DNA of 11,778 nt from Dehalococcoidia bacterium. GTDB taxonomy: Bacteria; Chloroflexota; Dehalococcoidia; GIF9; AB-539-J10. A program made the translations under genes and the position numbers. This document shows, one piece after another, positions 1 through 7,367 of the stretch (positions are counted from its first letter, which is position 1; each line of letters opens with the position of its first letter). The notes below the pieces were generated by a model. It saw only the letters and a list, made by a program, of their open reading frames with translations, made no database searches and was not told the DNA's origin. Location: contig JAUWFX010000041.1 of the NCBI GenBank assembly GCA_030606765.1, forward strand, positions 1 through 11,778, given 5' to 3'.

Positions 1-764
1 GCGCTGTAAATAGCCTTTGTGCCAGTGGCGCTGACGCCATAGGCACAGCGACCAATTTCATTCGCTTAGGGTATGTTGATGTGATGATAGCCGGGGGTTC
101 TGACGCCAGCCTGGAGCCAGTTGGCGTGGCTGGAATAGATATTTTGGGAGCCCTTTCCCATGAACCTGACCCGTCCAAGGCTTGTCGCCCATTCGATCTC
201 AACCGCAATGGTTTCGTCTATGGTGAGGGTGCCGGATTAGTTGTCTTGGAAAGCTATGAACATGCCAAGAAACGGGGTGCACCTATGTTGGCTGAAGTTG
301 CCGGTGCAGGCTGGTCTTTTGATGCTCATGATGCAACTGCTCCTGCCCCTGAGGCTGAGGCTTATGCTATGCGTACCGCCCTGCAAAATGCCAGGTTGAA
401 GATTGATGAAGTTGATTATATCAATGCTCACGGCACCAGCACCAAACTGAATGATGCCTGTGAAACCAAAGCTATTAAAATAGTGTTTGGAGAGCATGCT
501 TACAAAATTCCTATAAGCTCTACTAAGTCCATGATTGGGCATGGCATTACTGCTGGAGGCGCCGTTGAAACCATCGCCGCTATATTAGTTATGAACAAAG
601 GGATTATCCATCCAACTATAAATTATGAGACCCCTGACCCGGCCTGTGATCTGGATTATGTCCCCAATGTAGCTCGCCCGGCTCAAGTGAATGTATGTCT
701 GAAGAACAGTTTTGGTTTAGGTGGAGAAAACTGCTGTCTGGTACTTAAACGCGTCAATGGGTAA
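1..764 (+). CDS. fabF: beta-ketoacyl-ACP synthase II (FabF-like), 3' part only
   Basis: Condensing enzyme of type II fatty acid synthesis: it joins malonyl-ACP to an acyl chain held on its active-site cysteine, in the cytoplasm. The 5' end lies outside the window. The reading frame begins at base 3 and gives 253 residues, about 60% of a usual FabF of roughly 410. The Cys-His-His triad is visible: Cys in SLCASG (bases 18-20), His in INAHGTST (429-431) and His in KSMIGHG (540-542), with the conserved Lys just before it. The C-terminal NSFGLGGEN loop and the ETPDPACDLDYVPN stretch are typical of FabF. Two departures are visible: GHGITAGG where GHLLGAAG is usual, and Leu (717-719) where E. coli FabF has its gating Phe400. 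The gene is followed 9 nt later by fabG. The family is certain; the exact chain-length role is not. Confidence 0.9.
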   Translation, partial: AVNSLCASGADAIGTATNFIRLGYVDVMIAGGSDASLEPVGVAGIDILGALSHEPDPSKACRPFDLNRNGFVYGEGAGLVVLESYEHAKKRGAPMLAEVAGAGWSFDAHDATAPAPEAEAYAMRTALQNARLKIDEVDYINAHGTSTKLNDACETKAIKIVFGEHAYKIPISSTKSMIGHGITAGGAVETIAAILVMNKGIIHPTINYETPDPACDLDYVPNVARPAQVNVCLKNSFGLGGENCCLVLKRVNG

Positions 765-773
765 AGACCAGTA

Positions 774-1529
774 ATGGAATTGGAAGGGAAGGTAGCTCTA
801 GTGACTGGTGCCTCTCGCGGCATGGGTAAAGCAATTGCCTTGAAGCTTGCCAGCCTTGGTTCCAAGGTGGCAGTTAATTACGTAGCAATTGAAGATACTA
901 ATAAGGTTGATGCTGATAATGTAGTGGAGAACATAATCCGGCTAGGTGGGGAAGCCATGTCGGTTGAAGCTGATATTCGGGATAGTGAAGTAGTGAAAAC
1001 CATGGTAGAGCAGGTGACTGATAAGTGGAGTAAGATTGATATTCTGGTAAACAATGCCGGAATAAATAAGGATACCCTTTTGTTAAGAATGTCTGATGAT
1101 GCCTGGGACGATGTAATCACCACTAATTTACGGGGAGCTTACCTGTGCACCAAGTTTGCCCTGAGGTCTATGATGAAGCAGGAGTGTGGACGCATCATTA
1201 ACATATCTTCGGTGACCGGCATAGTAGGGAATGTAGGGCAAAGCAACTATGCTGCTTCCAAAGGGGGACTCATTGCTTTCACAAAAAGCGTAGCCCGAGA
1301 GATGGGTTCACGTAATATAACTGTCAATGCTGTGGCCCCGGGTTTCATTATTACTGGGATGACGGATAAGCTGCCTCCGGAAAGAAAAGAGGCCATACTG
1401 GCAATGGTTCCGTTGCAACGCTTTGGTCAACCTGAGGATGTGGCTGAATTGGTAGCTTTTTTAGCCAGTGAAAGAGCTGGCTATATCACGGGACAAGCCA
1501 TCACTATAGATGGCGGAGCATTTCCTTAA
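774..1529 (+). CDS. fabG: 3-oxoacyl-ACP reductase FabG (SDR family)
   Basis: Classical short-chain dehydrogenase/reductase of 251 residues, expected to reduce 3-oxoacyl-ACP to 3-hydroxyacyl-ACP with NADPH in fatty acid elongation. Visible motifs in order: TGASRGMG nucleotide-binding loop (residues 11-18), NNAG (93-96), Asn118, and the catalytic Ser146, Tyr159, Lys163, with the same spacing as Ser138-Tyr151-Lys155 of E. coli FabG. The C-terminus ends in ITGQAITIDGGAF, usual for FabG. A loop rich in acidic residues (about 39-48) after the second beta strand is longer than in E. coli FabG. The gene starts 9 nt after fabF and no strong Shine-Dalgarno is visible, so coupling is likely. SDR substrate cannot be proven from sequence, but adjacency to fabF supports the FabG call. 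Confidence 0.92.
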   Translation: MELEGKVALVTGASRGMGKAIALKLASLGSKVAVNYVAIEDTNKVDADNVVENIIRLGGEAMSVEADIRDSEVVKTMVEQVTDKWSKIDILVNNAGINKDTLLLRMSDDAWDDVITTNLRGAYLCTKFALRSMMKQECGRIINISSVTGIVGNVGQSNYAASKGGLIAFTKSVAREMGSRNITVNAVAPGFIITGMTDKLPPERKEAILAMVPLQRFGQPEDVAELVAFLASERAGYITGQAITIDGGAFP

Positions 1530-1611
1530 ATCAATCGCTGTTGAAAGATGATAATCTAATGATGCTATGGTTGTGCGAGATATCTAACTATATGCCAATA
1601 TCAAAGGGGTA

Positions 1612-1640
1612 TTGACAAAAAATTTCTTTATGTTCATAAT
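1612..1640 (+). promoter_or_regulatory. sigma-70 type promoter P1 (upstream copy)
   Basis: Consensus -35 TTGACA (1612-1617), a 17-bp spacer rich in A and T, and -10 CATAAT (1635-1640), 5/6 to consensus. Transcription would start near 1647, inside the palindrome at 1643-1655. It points towards the U32-like gene but is nearly 300 bp from it, with a second copy of the same promoter in between. Confidence 0.75.
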
Positions 1641-1642
1641 AC

Positions 1643-1655
1643 ATCGCATTACGAT
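1643..1655. promoter_or_regulatory. putative operator, copy 1
   Basis: Imperfect palindrome ATCG-CATTA-CGAT starting 3 nt after the -10 box of P1, where a bound repressor would block initiation. Arms are 4 bp. The outer ATCG/CGAT halves are kept in copy 2 while the centre differs. The cognate regulator is not encoded in the window and cannot be named. Confidence 0.5.
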
Positions 1656-1789
1656 ACAGAGGTATATAAGGTGTGATCTAAGTTTTGTCCCTTTCTATTC
1701 GATATTACTATTTGCATGGAAGGGTGACATTTCCCGGCGTAGTTACTTGGTGACAAAATCTTGGAGAAGCGACTTTTGATTTGGGGGTA

Positions 1790-1818
1790 TTGACAAAAAA
1801 TTTCTTTGTATTCATAAT
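1790..1818 (+). promoter_or_regulatory. sigma-70 type promoter P2 (proximal copy)
   Basis: TTGACA (1790-1795), 17-bp spacer, CATAAT (1813-1818). The expected start near 1825 gives a 5' leader of about 57 or 102 nt depending on which start codon of the U32-like gene is used. Spacer length and both hexamers are identical to P1. Confidence 0.8.
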
Positions 1819-1820
1819 AC

Positions 1821-1833
1821 ATCGTATCACGAT
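1821..1833. promoter_or_regulatory. putative operator, copy 2
   Basis: Palindrome ATCGT-ATC-ACGAT with 5-bp arms, starting 3 nt after the P2 -10 box and covering the expected transcription start. It is more symmetrical than copy 1. The position suggests repression of the U32-like gene; this is inference. Confidence 0.55.
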
Positions 1834-1926
1834 ATAGAGTATGGTTTCGCTAAACACGAAGAAAGGTATAAAGGGGGGCACATGTGCCCATCTTTATATC
1901 AGTATCATTCGCAACAGAGGGATGTC

Positions 1927-3081
1927 ATGAAGCTACTAGTGCCAACTAATTGGGATCCAGACTTGATATTGCCATTAAGCAGGCTGGAAGCTGATGTGCA
2001 GCTATATGGCGTATTACCCACCTCAACGATAGGTAGTGGAGGGAGAGGTGCTGAAAACATCCACATGATAGAAAATCAGGCAGAGGAATATATCGAGCGG
2101 GCTCATTCCGCAGGTTTGAAGTTTGACTACATCTTAAATGCTCCCAGCATGGGTAATATGGAGTGGGATGAGAATACCCATCGAGAGTTGCTAGAGCATC
2201 TTAGATGGATCACCAGCATTGGGGTGGATAGCGTCACAGTAACCATCCCTTATCTGATTGAGCTTATAAAGCGTCAATTTCCGCATCTGAATGTAAGGGT
2301 GTCAACCATTGCTCATGTGAGCAGCGTTGCTAGAGCCAAATTGTTTGAGTCCTTAGGCGCCGATTCTATTACTCTGGACATTAACGTAAATCGGGACTTT
2401 ATTTTGCTTAAGGCTATCAGGGAGGCAGTGAATTGCGAACTCACTGTGCTACTGAATAATCTCTGCTTATACCAGTGTCCCTACGAATATTACCACCATG
2501 ATACCCTGGGGCATGCCAGTCAAAGTTATAATCCGCTTAACGGCTATTATGAAGATTATTGTGTACTACGTTGTACGCTAGACAGGCTCTGGGATATCTC
2601 TCAAACCATTAAGTGCCGCTGGGTAAGACCCGAGGATATTCATGTTTACGAAGAGATAGGTATCGATATGTTCAAAACCAGTGGCAGGTCAATGCCCGCC
2701 GAGCGAATTTTGAATGCTGCCACAGCATATTCGTCACGTCATTATCAAGGGAACCTATATGATATTTTGAACGTCATTACTCCGAAAATTGAATTTAGCA
2801 ATTCTACTTTACCGGGCGTACAAAACAACACTATTGAGCCACCGCCCAGATTATATATCGATAACCAAGCTCTGGAAGGTTTCATAGATTTCTTCAAGAA
2901 GCAAAATTGCCTATCCGGGTGTAGCCATTGCGATTATTGCCAACGAATAGCCAATAAAGTCATACAATTCGATCGTGATGAAGTAGACGAATACATAGCT
3001 ATGCTCAATGCGTCTTTAGATGACCTATCCCGTAGCAGAATATTTAAAGTTAAGGCAGGAGTAAGGAAACACCTGCATTAA
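1927..3081 (+). CDS. peptidase U32-like protein with two cysteine clusters
   Basis: Protein of 384 residues (399 if the in-frame ATG at 1882 is used). I prefer 1927 because MKLLVPTNWDPDLI matches the usual N-terminus of this U32-like family as I recall it, and GAGG lies 6 nt upstream; the 15 extra residues look unconserved, although the G-run at 1873-1878 could serve the upstream start. Family features: IGVDSVTVTIPYLIELIK, SLGADSITLDINVNRDF, and the cysteines of NNLCLYQCPYEYYHH (Cys180, 184) and YCVLRC (Cys212, 216), followed by WVRPEDIHVYEEIGID. A C-terminal cluster CX3CX2CX2C (Cys328, 332, 335, 338) follows. Other U32 proteins (UbiU/UbiV, TrhP, RlhA) act in hydroxylation of quinones or RNA and some hold 4Fe-4S clusters; by analogy this protein probably binds one or two clusters. 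No signal peptide or membrane segment is seen, so it is likely cytoplasmic. Substrate unknown. Confidence 0.75.
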   Translation: MKLLVPTNWDPDLILPLSRLEADVQLYGVLPTSTIGSGGRGAENIHMIENQAEEYIERAHSAGLKFDYILNAPSMGNMEWDENTHRELLEHLRWITSIGVDSVTVTIPYLIELIKRQFPHLNVRVSTIAHVSSVARAKLFESLGADSITLDINVNRDFILLKAIREAVNCELTVLLNNLCLYQCPYEYYHHDTLGHASQSYNPLNGYYEDYCVLRCTLDRLWDISQTIKCRWVRPEDIHVYEEIGIDMFKTSGRSMPAERILNAATAYSSRHYQGNLYDILNVITPKIEFSNSTLPGVQNNTIEPPPRLYIDNQALEGFIDFFKKQNCLSGCSHCDYCQRIANKVIQFDRDEVDEYIAMLNASLDDLSRSRIFKVKAGVRKHLH

Positions 3082-3174
3082 CAAGCAAAGCGTTCAAAAT
3101 AGCGTTCTAAATTATCCACAAGATTTTGCCTGACACTGCAGCTTAATGTATCACAGGTATAATGAAAACAACTC

Positions 3175-3225
3175 TTTGGTTTCAGTTTCAGCTTTGAGGT
3201 TGTCCCTCAGGCTCCGATGACCAAA
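3175..3225 (+). other. possible nested hairpin downstream of the U32-like gene
   Basis: Outer stem TTTGGT (3175-3180) with ACCAAA (3220-3225) encloses TGAGG (3195-3199) paired with CCTCA (3205-3209), extendable by two G-T wobbles. No T-tract follows, so it is not a clear intrinsic terminator. TTGAGG (3194-3199) could instead pair with CCTCAA (3232-3237). The rest of 3082-3246 shows only a short AGCGTTC direct repeat (3089, 3101) and an isolated TATAAT (3158-3163) without a good -35. Confidence 0.3.
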
Positions 3226-3246
3226 AGCAGGCCTCAACCGCCCTAG

Positions 3247-3275
3247 TTGACATCCATATTACCTTGTGTTAAATT
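3247..3275 (+). promoter_or_regulatory. promoter of the str-S10-spc ribosomal protein operon
   Basis: Perfect -35 TTGACA (3247-3252), 17-bp spacer, -10 TAAATT (3270-3275, 4/6). Transcription would start near 3282, giving an RNA leader of about 130 nt before rpsL. This is the last convincing promoter before a long run of ribosomal genes without promoter-sized gaps. Confidence 0.7.
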
Positions 3276-3318
3276 AGTAACTTGGCGTCTACTAGAAGGT
3301 AAAAACGCAGAGAGTTGT

Positions 3319-3386
3319 AAAAGCCGGCTGGGTGAAGCCGAGCAAATTTTCCTGGAATAGACCGGCATATAACCAGACGGCTTTTT
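3319..3386 (+). promoter_or_regulatory. structured rpsL leader, possible attenuator
   Basis: AAAAGCCG (3319-3326) can pair with CGGCTTTT (3378-3385), continue past one G-A mismatch and then pair CTGG (3328-3331) with CCAG (3373-3376); the stem ends in TTTTT (3382-3386), like an intrinsic terminator. Competing pairings are CGGCT (3325-3329) with AGCCG (3336-3340), and GCCGG (3323-3327) with CCGGC (3362-3366). GCCG (3337-3340) with CGGC (3363-3366) can nest inside the long stem. The structure ends 15 nt before the rpsL Shine-Dalgarno. Autoregulation by a ribosomal protein is plausible but unproven. Confidence 0.55.
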
Positions 3387-3413
3387 GATTGCCTAAAATA
3401 GAGGAGTATAGGA

Positions 3414-3827
3414 ATGCCAACAGTTAATCAACTTGTTCGTAAAGGGCGGCAGAAGCTGGGAAAGAAAAGCGATGTCCCAGCATTGCATTACACCCGAAAT
3501 ACGATGAAAGGGGAAATTAAATGGATCCAAGGGGCGCCTCAAAGAAGAGGTGTATGCGTCCAGGTTAAGACGGTTACACCTAAGAAGCCCAACTCGGCAT
3601 TGCGCAAAGTTGCCCGCGTTAGGCTGACCAACGGTATGGAAGTGACCGCTTATATCCCTGGCGAAGGACATAATTTGCAGGAACACTCGGTAGTGTTGAT
3701 TCGGGGTGGCCGAGTTAAGGACATTCCTGGAATTCGCTACCATATTATCCGTGGCACCTTGGACTGTGAAGGAGTAGCTAATCGCAAGCAAGGTCGCAGC
3801 AGGTATGGGGCCAAGGCACCAAAATAG
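3414..3827 (+). CDS. rpsL: 30S ribosomal protein S12 (uS12)
   Basis: Decoding-centre protein of the small subunit, 137 residues. The KKPNSALRK motif (Lys57-Lys58 here, the streptomycin-resistance lysine region) and [13 protein letters not shown], including the Asp that RimO methylthiolates in other bacteria, are intact, and the protein ends [11 protein letters not shown]. Compared with E. coli S12 it carries an insertion of about 13-14 residues between PAL (22-24) and PQRRGVC, as Gram-positive S12 proteins also do. GAGGAG (3401-3406) lies 7 nt before the ATG. First gene of the ribosomal run; rpsG follows after 12 nt, too short a gap for the S7 control site that E. coli has there. Confidence 0.98.
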   Translation: MPTVNQLVRKGRQKLGKKSDVPALHYTRNTMKGEIKWIQGAPQRRGVCVQVKTVTPKKPNSALRKVARVRLTNGMEVTAYIPGEGHNLQEHSVVLIRGGRVKDIPGIRYHIIRGTLDCEGVANRKQGRSRYGAKAPK

Positions 3828-3839
3828 CGAGGATGTCAA

Positions 3840-4313
3840 ATGCCAAGAGGAGCTAGGAAAGTAGTAAAAAGGATACCACCACCCGATGCTAAACATGACA
3901 GCATTATGGTGGCTAAATTTATTAATAGACTTATGCTACGAGGGCAAAAAGCTACAGCCGAGCACATTGTCTATAATGCCTTGCAGCTCACTGCTCAGCA
4001 GGTGAATAGCAGCCCTGAAGAAGCCTTAGAGCGAGCGATTAGAAACACTACGCCGCTTCTCATGGTTAAATCACGTCGTGTTGGTGGGGCTACCTACCAA
4101 GTTCCGACGGAGGTAGGTGAAGATCGGGGGCGCGCTCTTGCCATGAGATGGCTCATTGCTGCAGCGCGAGCTCGTAGTGGCAAATCTATGGAAGAAAGGC
4201 TGGCAAGCGAGTTGGTTGATGCTGTCCATGGTCGGGGGACAGCAATCAAGAAGCGTGAGGATCTTCACAAGATGGCAGAGGCTAACAAAGCCTTTGCTCA
4301 CTATCGCTGGTGA
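3840..4313 (+). CDS. rpsG: 30S ribosomal protein S7 (uS7)
   Basis: Primary 16S rRNA binder that nucleates the 30S head and contacts the E-site tRNA; 157 residues, usual length. Recognised from the basic N-terminus [11 protein letters not shown], the central [13 protein letters not shown] beta hairpin, [20 protein letters not shown] and the C-terminal [21 protein letters not shown] region. AGGAT lies just upstream of the ATG (bases 3831-3835). In E. coli S7 represses the str operon; here the only room for such control is the leader before rpsL. The stop is followed 41 nt later by the preferred fusA start. Confidence 0.98.
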   Translation: MPRGARKVVKRIPPPDAKHDSIMVAKFINRLMLRGQKATAEHIVYNALQLTAQQVNSSPEEALERAIRNTTPLLMVKSRRVGGATYQVPTEVGEDRGRALAMRWLIAAARARSGKSMEERLASELVDAVHGRGTAIKKREDLHKMAEANKAFAHYRW

Positions 4314-4354
4314 AAGTCGTGTTAAAAGCAGTACTTGAGGTAAAGAATAAGCTC

Positions 4355-6421
4355 ATGTCGCGGACCTTCCCTTTGGAAAAAATACGGAATATAGGAATCA
4401 TTGCTCATATAGATGCTGGCAAGACCACGGCTACAGAGATGATTCTCCACCACGCAGGGCGTACTTACAAGGTTGGAAGCGTGGATGAAGGGACTGCGGT
4501 AATGGATTGGATGGAGCAAGAGAGAGAGCGAGGTATTACCATTACTTCAGCGGCTACTACATGTCACTGGCGCGAACATTGTATAAACATCATAGATACC
4601 CCTGGGCATGTAGATTTCACTGCTGAGGTAGAGCGTAGCCTCCGTGTATTAGATGGCGGTGTCGTGATTTTCGATGGTGTAGCTGGAGTAGAAGCTCAAT
4701 CAGAGGCTGTGTGGCGCCAGGCAGATAAATATGGTGTGGCCAGGATTTGTTTTATTAACAAAATGGACAGGATTGGCGCTGATTTTCATCACACGGTGAC
4801 CATGATTAACGAAAGGTTCCGAATCAAGGCTTTACCTATACAGCTCCCATTAGGAAGTGAAAAACTCTTTCATGGCATCATCGACCTTGTGGAAAACAAA
4901 ATCATTGCTTTCCCGGTTGATTCTAATTTAGCTTCAATCGCAGAAGGTGAGACTTTGCTAGCCAAGCATCGCCAAGCATTAATTGAAAACTTAGCTGAGT
5001 TCGATGAGCAGATTATGCTGCTCTATCTTAATGGGCAAGATGTCGCTGTCTCTCAAATTAAGGCAGCTATAAGAAGGCTGACTATTTCTAACCACATAGT
5101 GCCTGTCCTTTGTGGTAGCGCCTTGAAGGATAGGGGCATCCAGCCATTGCTTGATGCTATTGTGGATTATCTCCCCTCGCCGCTAGATGCTCCCCCCCCT
5201 GCGGCTACAAATTCTAAAAGTGGAAAGGAAATCCTTTGTCTGGCGAGCGATGATGAGCCTTTTTCTGCATTGGTGTATAAAACGGTTTCTGACCTGTTTA
5301 TGGGCAGACTGGTATATTTGCGTATGTACTCAGGCAGGGTAAAAGCCGGGGCACAGATTTTGAATTCTACCACAGGTAAGAAAGAGAGGTTGGGAAAACT
5401 ATATGTTATGCATGCCGATCACCGTGAAGAAGTTGACCACGCTGAGACTGGAAGCATTGTAGCTAGTCTGGGGCTTAAGATGACCTCGACAGGTGATACC
5501 CTTTGCGAGCCTACGCGACCGGTGCTTTTTGAGACTATACGATTTGCTGAGCCGGTGCTTTCCATGGCTGTTGAGCCCAAAAGCAAGGCCGACCAAGACA
5601 AGTTGGATAATGCCCTGGCTAAACTTGCTGTTGAAGACCCGACCTTCAAGATTTACCATGACAAAGAAACAGGCCAAACTTTGGTTTCGGGGATGGGTGA
5701 ACTTCATCTCGAGGTATTAATGGAGCGTGTATTTCGCGAATATAGCGTAAAGGTTAATGCTGGTAAGCCTCAGGTCGCTTATAAGGAAACAATCACCCTT
5801 CCTGTGGAATCTGAAGGAAGATTTGTCCGTCAATCCGGGGGTAAGGGACAATACGGGCACGTTTGGCTTAAAATTGAGCCAGGCGGGCGTGGCAGTGGAT
5901 TTGAGTTTCGTGATCAAATTCGAAGTGGAGCTATACCTAAGGAATTTGTTCCCTCAGTAGAAGCTGGTGTTAAGGCAGTTTTGCAAAGTGGGGGATTAGC
6001 TGGTTACCCTGTAATAGATGTGAAAGTGGCTTTGTATGACGGGAGTTTTCACGAGGTTGATTCTTCGGACGTGGCTTTCAGGATGGCGGGCTTCATGGCT
6101 ATGAGGGATGGAATAGATAAAGCTGAGCCTATTATTCTCGAGCCAATTATGGAAGTGGAAATAACAACTCCCAATCAGTTCCTAGGAGACATCATTGGCG
6201 ATTTAAACTCTCGAAGAGCTCATATTGAAAGTATTGAGAATCGCGACGAGTCCTCTGCTGTCCGTTGTCTTGTTCCTCTAGCGGAAACATTCGGTTTCGC
6301 TGGAGATTTGAGGTCGCTCAGTCAAGGAAGGGCGAGTTACACTATGCACTTTCATCGCTATGAACAATTGCCTCAGGATTTGGCTAAGCAAATTACAGCT
6401 AGAATGGGGAGAAGCAGATGA
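4355..6421 (+). CDS. fusA: elongation factor G
   Basis: Translational GTPase that moves tRNAs and mRNA after peptide transfer and helps recycle ribosomes; 688 residues. The ATG at 4355 gives the family N-terminus [20 protein letters not shown]; the upstream in-frame GTG at 4310 would add 15 unconserved residues. GTPase motifs: AHIDAGKT (18-25), RGIT (59-62), DTPGH (81-85), NKMD (135-138) and CGSALK for G5. Domain IV shows the [10 protein letters not shown] loop and [11 protein letters not shown] with the tip His; domain V has [26 protein letters not shown]. After the P-loop it reads TTATEM where many EF-Gs have TTTTER. The stop overlaps the rpsJ start (ATGA), and tuf, often found here, is absent. 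Placement between rpsG and rpsJ argues this is the main EF-G, not a paralogue. Confidence 0.96.
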   Translation: MSRTFPLEKIRNIGIIAHIDAGKTTATEMILHHAGRTYKVGSVDEGTAVMDWMEQERERGITITSAATTCHWREHCINIIDTPGHVDFTAEVERSLRVLDGGVVIFDGVAGVEAQSEAVWRQADKYGVARICFINKMDRIGADFHHTVTMINERFRIKALPIQLPLGSEKLFHGIIDLVENKIIAFPVDSNLASIAEGETLLAKHRQALIENLAEFDEQIMLLYLNGQDVAVSQIKAAIRRLTISNHIVPVLCGSALKDRGIQPLLDAIVDYLPSPLDAPPPAATNSKSGKEILCLASDDEPFSALVYKTVSDLFMGRLVYLRMYSGRVKAGAQILNSTTGKKERLGKLYVMHADHREEVDHAETGSIVASLGLKMTSTGDTLCEPTRPVLFETIRFAEPVLSMAVEPKSKADQDKLDNALAKLAVEDPTFKIYHDKETGQTLVSGMGELHLEVLMERVFREYSVKVNAGKPQVAYKETITLPVESEGRFVRQSGGKGQYGHVWLKIEPGGRGSGFEFRDQIRSGAIPKEFVPSVEAGVKAVLQSGGLAGYPVIDVKVALYDGSFHEVDSSDVAFRMAGFMAMRDGIDKAEPIILEPIMEVEITTPNQFLGDIIGDLNSRRAHIESIENRDESSAVRCLVPLAETFGFAGDLRSLSQGRASYTMHFHRYEQLPQDLAKQITARMGRSR

Positions 6422-6726
6422 CCGACCAAAAAGTTCGTATCAAAGTTAAAAGTTTCGATCATAAGTTGGCTGATCAGGCAGTAAGGCAAATACTGGAAAC
6501 AGTGGAACGTACCGGGGCTATAGTGGTTGGCCCGGTGCCTTTACCCACAGACATCGAAAAATTTTGCGTTATTCGCTCCCCTAACATCGACAAAGATTCC
6601 AGGGAGCAGTTTGAAATCAGGACCCATAAGAGGTTAATTGATATTTTGCAGCCGAGTTCCAAGACTATAGATGCCCTAAGTCACCTTGACCTAGCATCCG
6701 GAGTGGAGATAGATATTAAGTTATAG
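6418..6726 (+). CDS. rpsJ: 30S ribosomal protein S10 (uS10)
   Basis: Small-subunit head protein, also the NusE partner of NusB in antitermination; 102 residues, usual length. Motifs: [14 protein letters not shown] at the N-terminus, VVGPVPLPT (the extended loop), and [22 protein letters not shown] (6406-6411) is 6 nt before the ATG, inside the end of fusA. The four-base overlap with fusA suggests that S10 translation is coupled to EF-G and that no separate S10-operon promoter sits here. Confidence 0.98.
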   Translation: MTDQKVRIKVKSFDHKLADQAVRQILETVERTGAIVVGPVPLPTDIEKFCVIRSPNIDKDSREQFEIRTHKRLIDILQPSSKTIDALSHLDLASGVEIDIKL

Positions 6727-6734
6727 GTAAAACC

Positions 6735-7361
6735 ATGTTTCCAGGTATTATTGGTAGAAAAATAGGCATGACGCAACTGTTTCAGGAAAACGGAGAAGCG
6801 ACGGCAGTAACCGCTATTCAAGCTGGACCTTCCGTGGTAACTCAGATAAAGAGCCGAGACAGGGATGGTTATGATGCTGTCCAAGTAGGCTTTATTGAGA
6901 ACAAAGTGAAGCAGTCTCAGCTTAACTCTTCGGAGAAGGGACATCTTCGAGGCTTAGAGAATGTTCGCTATCTTCGCGAATTCAGGACCGATGATATTAG
7001 CTCGGTCAAGAGCGGTGACAAAGTGAATGTTGGCTTTCTAAAGCAAGGCGACCTGATAAATGTAATTGGCTTTTCTAAGGGCAGGGGTTTTGCTGGCGTT
7101 GTTAAGCGGCATCATTTTGCTGGTGGGCCGAAGACCCACGGCCAAACTGACCGCCATCGCGCCCCTGGTTCAATTGGAGCTACCACTTTTCCCGGTCGAG
7201 TGCTTAAAGGAAAACACATGGCAGGACATATGGGAAATAGGAGAGTAACAGCGCGTAATCTCAAGGTAATTCAAACTGACCCAGAGAGCAATTTGCTTTT
7301 GGTGAAGGGTGCAGTACCTGGAGCCAATGGTGGGCTGTTAATAATTGAGAAAGTAAGGTAA
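6735..7361 (+). CDS. rplC: 50S ribosomal protein L3 (uL3)
   Basis: Early-assembly 23S rRNA binder with an extension reaching towards the peptidyl transferase centre; 208 residues. Recognised from MFPGIIGRKIGMTQLF, VIGFSKGRGFAGVVKRHHF, the HGQTDRHRAPGSIGATTFPGRV loop and AGHMGNRRVTARNL. The Gln of HGQTDRHR corresponds to the residue methylated by PrmB in E. coli. The Shine-Dalgarno is weak (AGG, 7 nt upstream), so reinitiation from rpsJ, 8 nt away, is likely to matter. Confidence 0.98.
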   Translation: MFPGIIGRKIGMTQLFQENGEATAVTAIQAGPSVVTQIKSRDRDGYDAVQVGFIENKVKQSQLNSSEKGHLRGLENVRYLREFRTDDISSVKSGDKVNVGFLKQGDLINVIGFSKGRGFAGVVKRHHFAGGPKTHGQTDRHRAPGSIGATTFPGRVLKGKHMAGHMGNRRVTARNLKVIQTDPESNLLLVKGAVPGANGGLLIIEKVR

Positions 7362-7367
7362 CAGGAA

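Larger units (their letters stand above)
1606..1661 (+). repeat. direct repeat copy 1 (promoter-operator module)
   Basis: This 56-bp block recurs 178 bp downstream at 1784-1839 with 5 differences, all of them transitions. It contains a complete promoter and a small palindrome, so it looks like a duplicated control element rather than part of a mobile element. No terminal inverted repeats or coding sequence accompany it. Confidence 0.9.
1784..1839 (+). repeat. direct repeat copy 2 (promoter-operator module)
   Basis: Second copy of the 56-bp module at 1606-1661, 51/56 identical. It ends 42 nt before the first possible start (1882) and 87 nt before the preferred start (1927) of the U32-like gene, so this is the copy best placed to drive that gene. 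Confidence 0.9.

Noticed and set aside
1606..1839. Direct repeats considered as a CRISPR array or insertion-sequence ends
   Set aside because: Only two copies, separated by 122 bp, with no further units, no inverted terminal repeats and no transposase or cas gene nearby. Promoter content explains them better.
3158..3163. TATAAT as a second promoter before rpsL
   Set aside because: No acceptable -35 at 16-18 bp; the nearest CTGACA is 22 bp away. The promoter at 3247 is much better.
3175..3237. Intrinsic terminator for the U32-like gene
   Set aside because: Stems exist but no T-tract follows on the + strand, so I list it only as a possible hairpin.
3393..3896. 167-codon open frame on the minus strand across rpsL
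   Set aside because: It lies opposite rpsL and the start of rpsG, whose protein sequences are clearly conserved; its own translation shows no recognisable domain. It is a coding shadow.
4310..4354. GTG at 4310 as the fusA start
   Set aside because: It overlaps the rpsG stop, but the 15 added residues do not resemble EF-G, while the ATG at 4355 gives the family N-terminus.
5399..5707. Open frames on both strands inside fusA (minus 5399-5707 and 5419-5649, plus 5493-5720)
   Set aside because: They fall within the conserved EF-G middle domains and show no family features or start signals.
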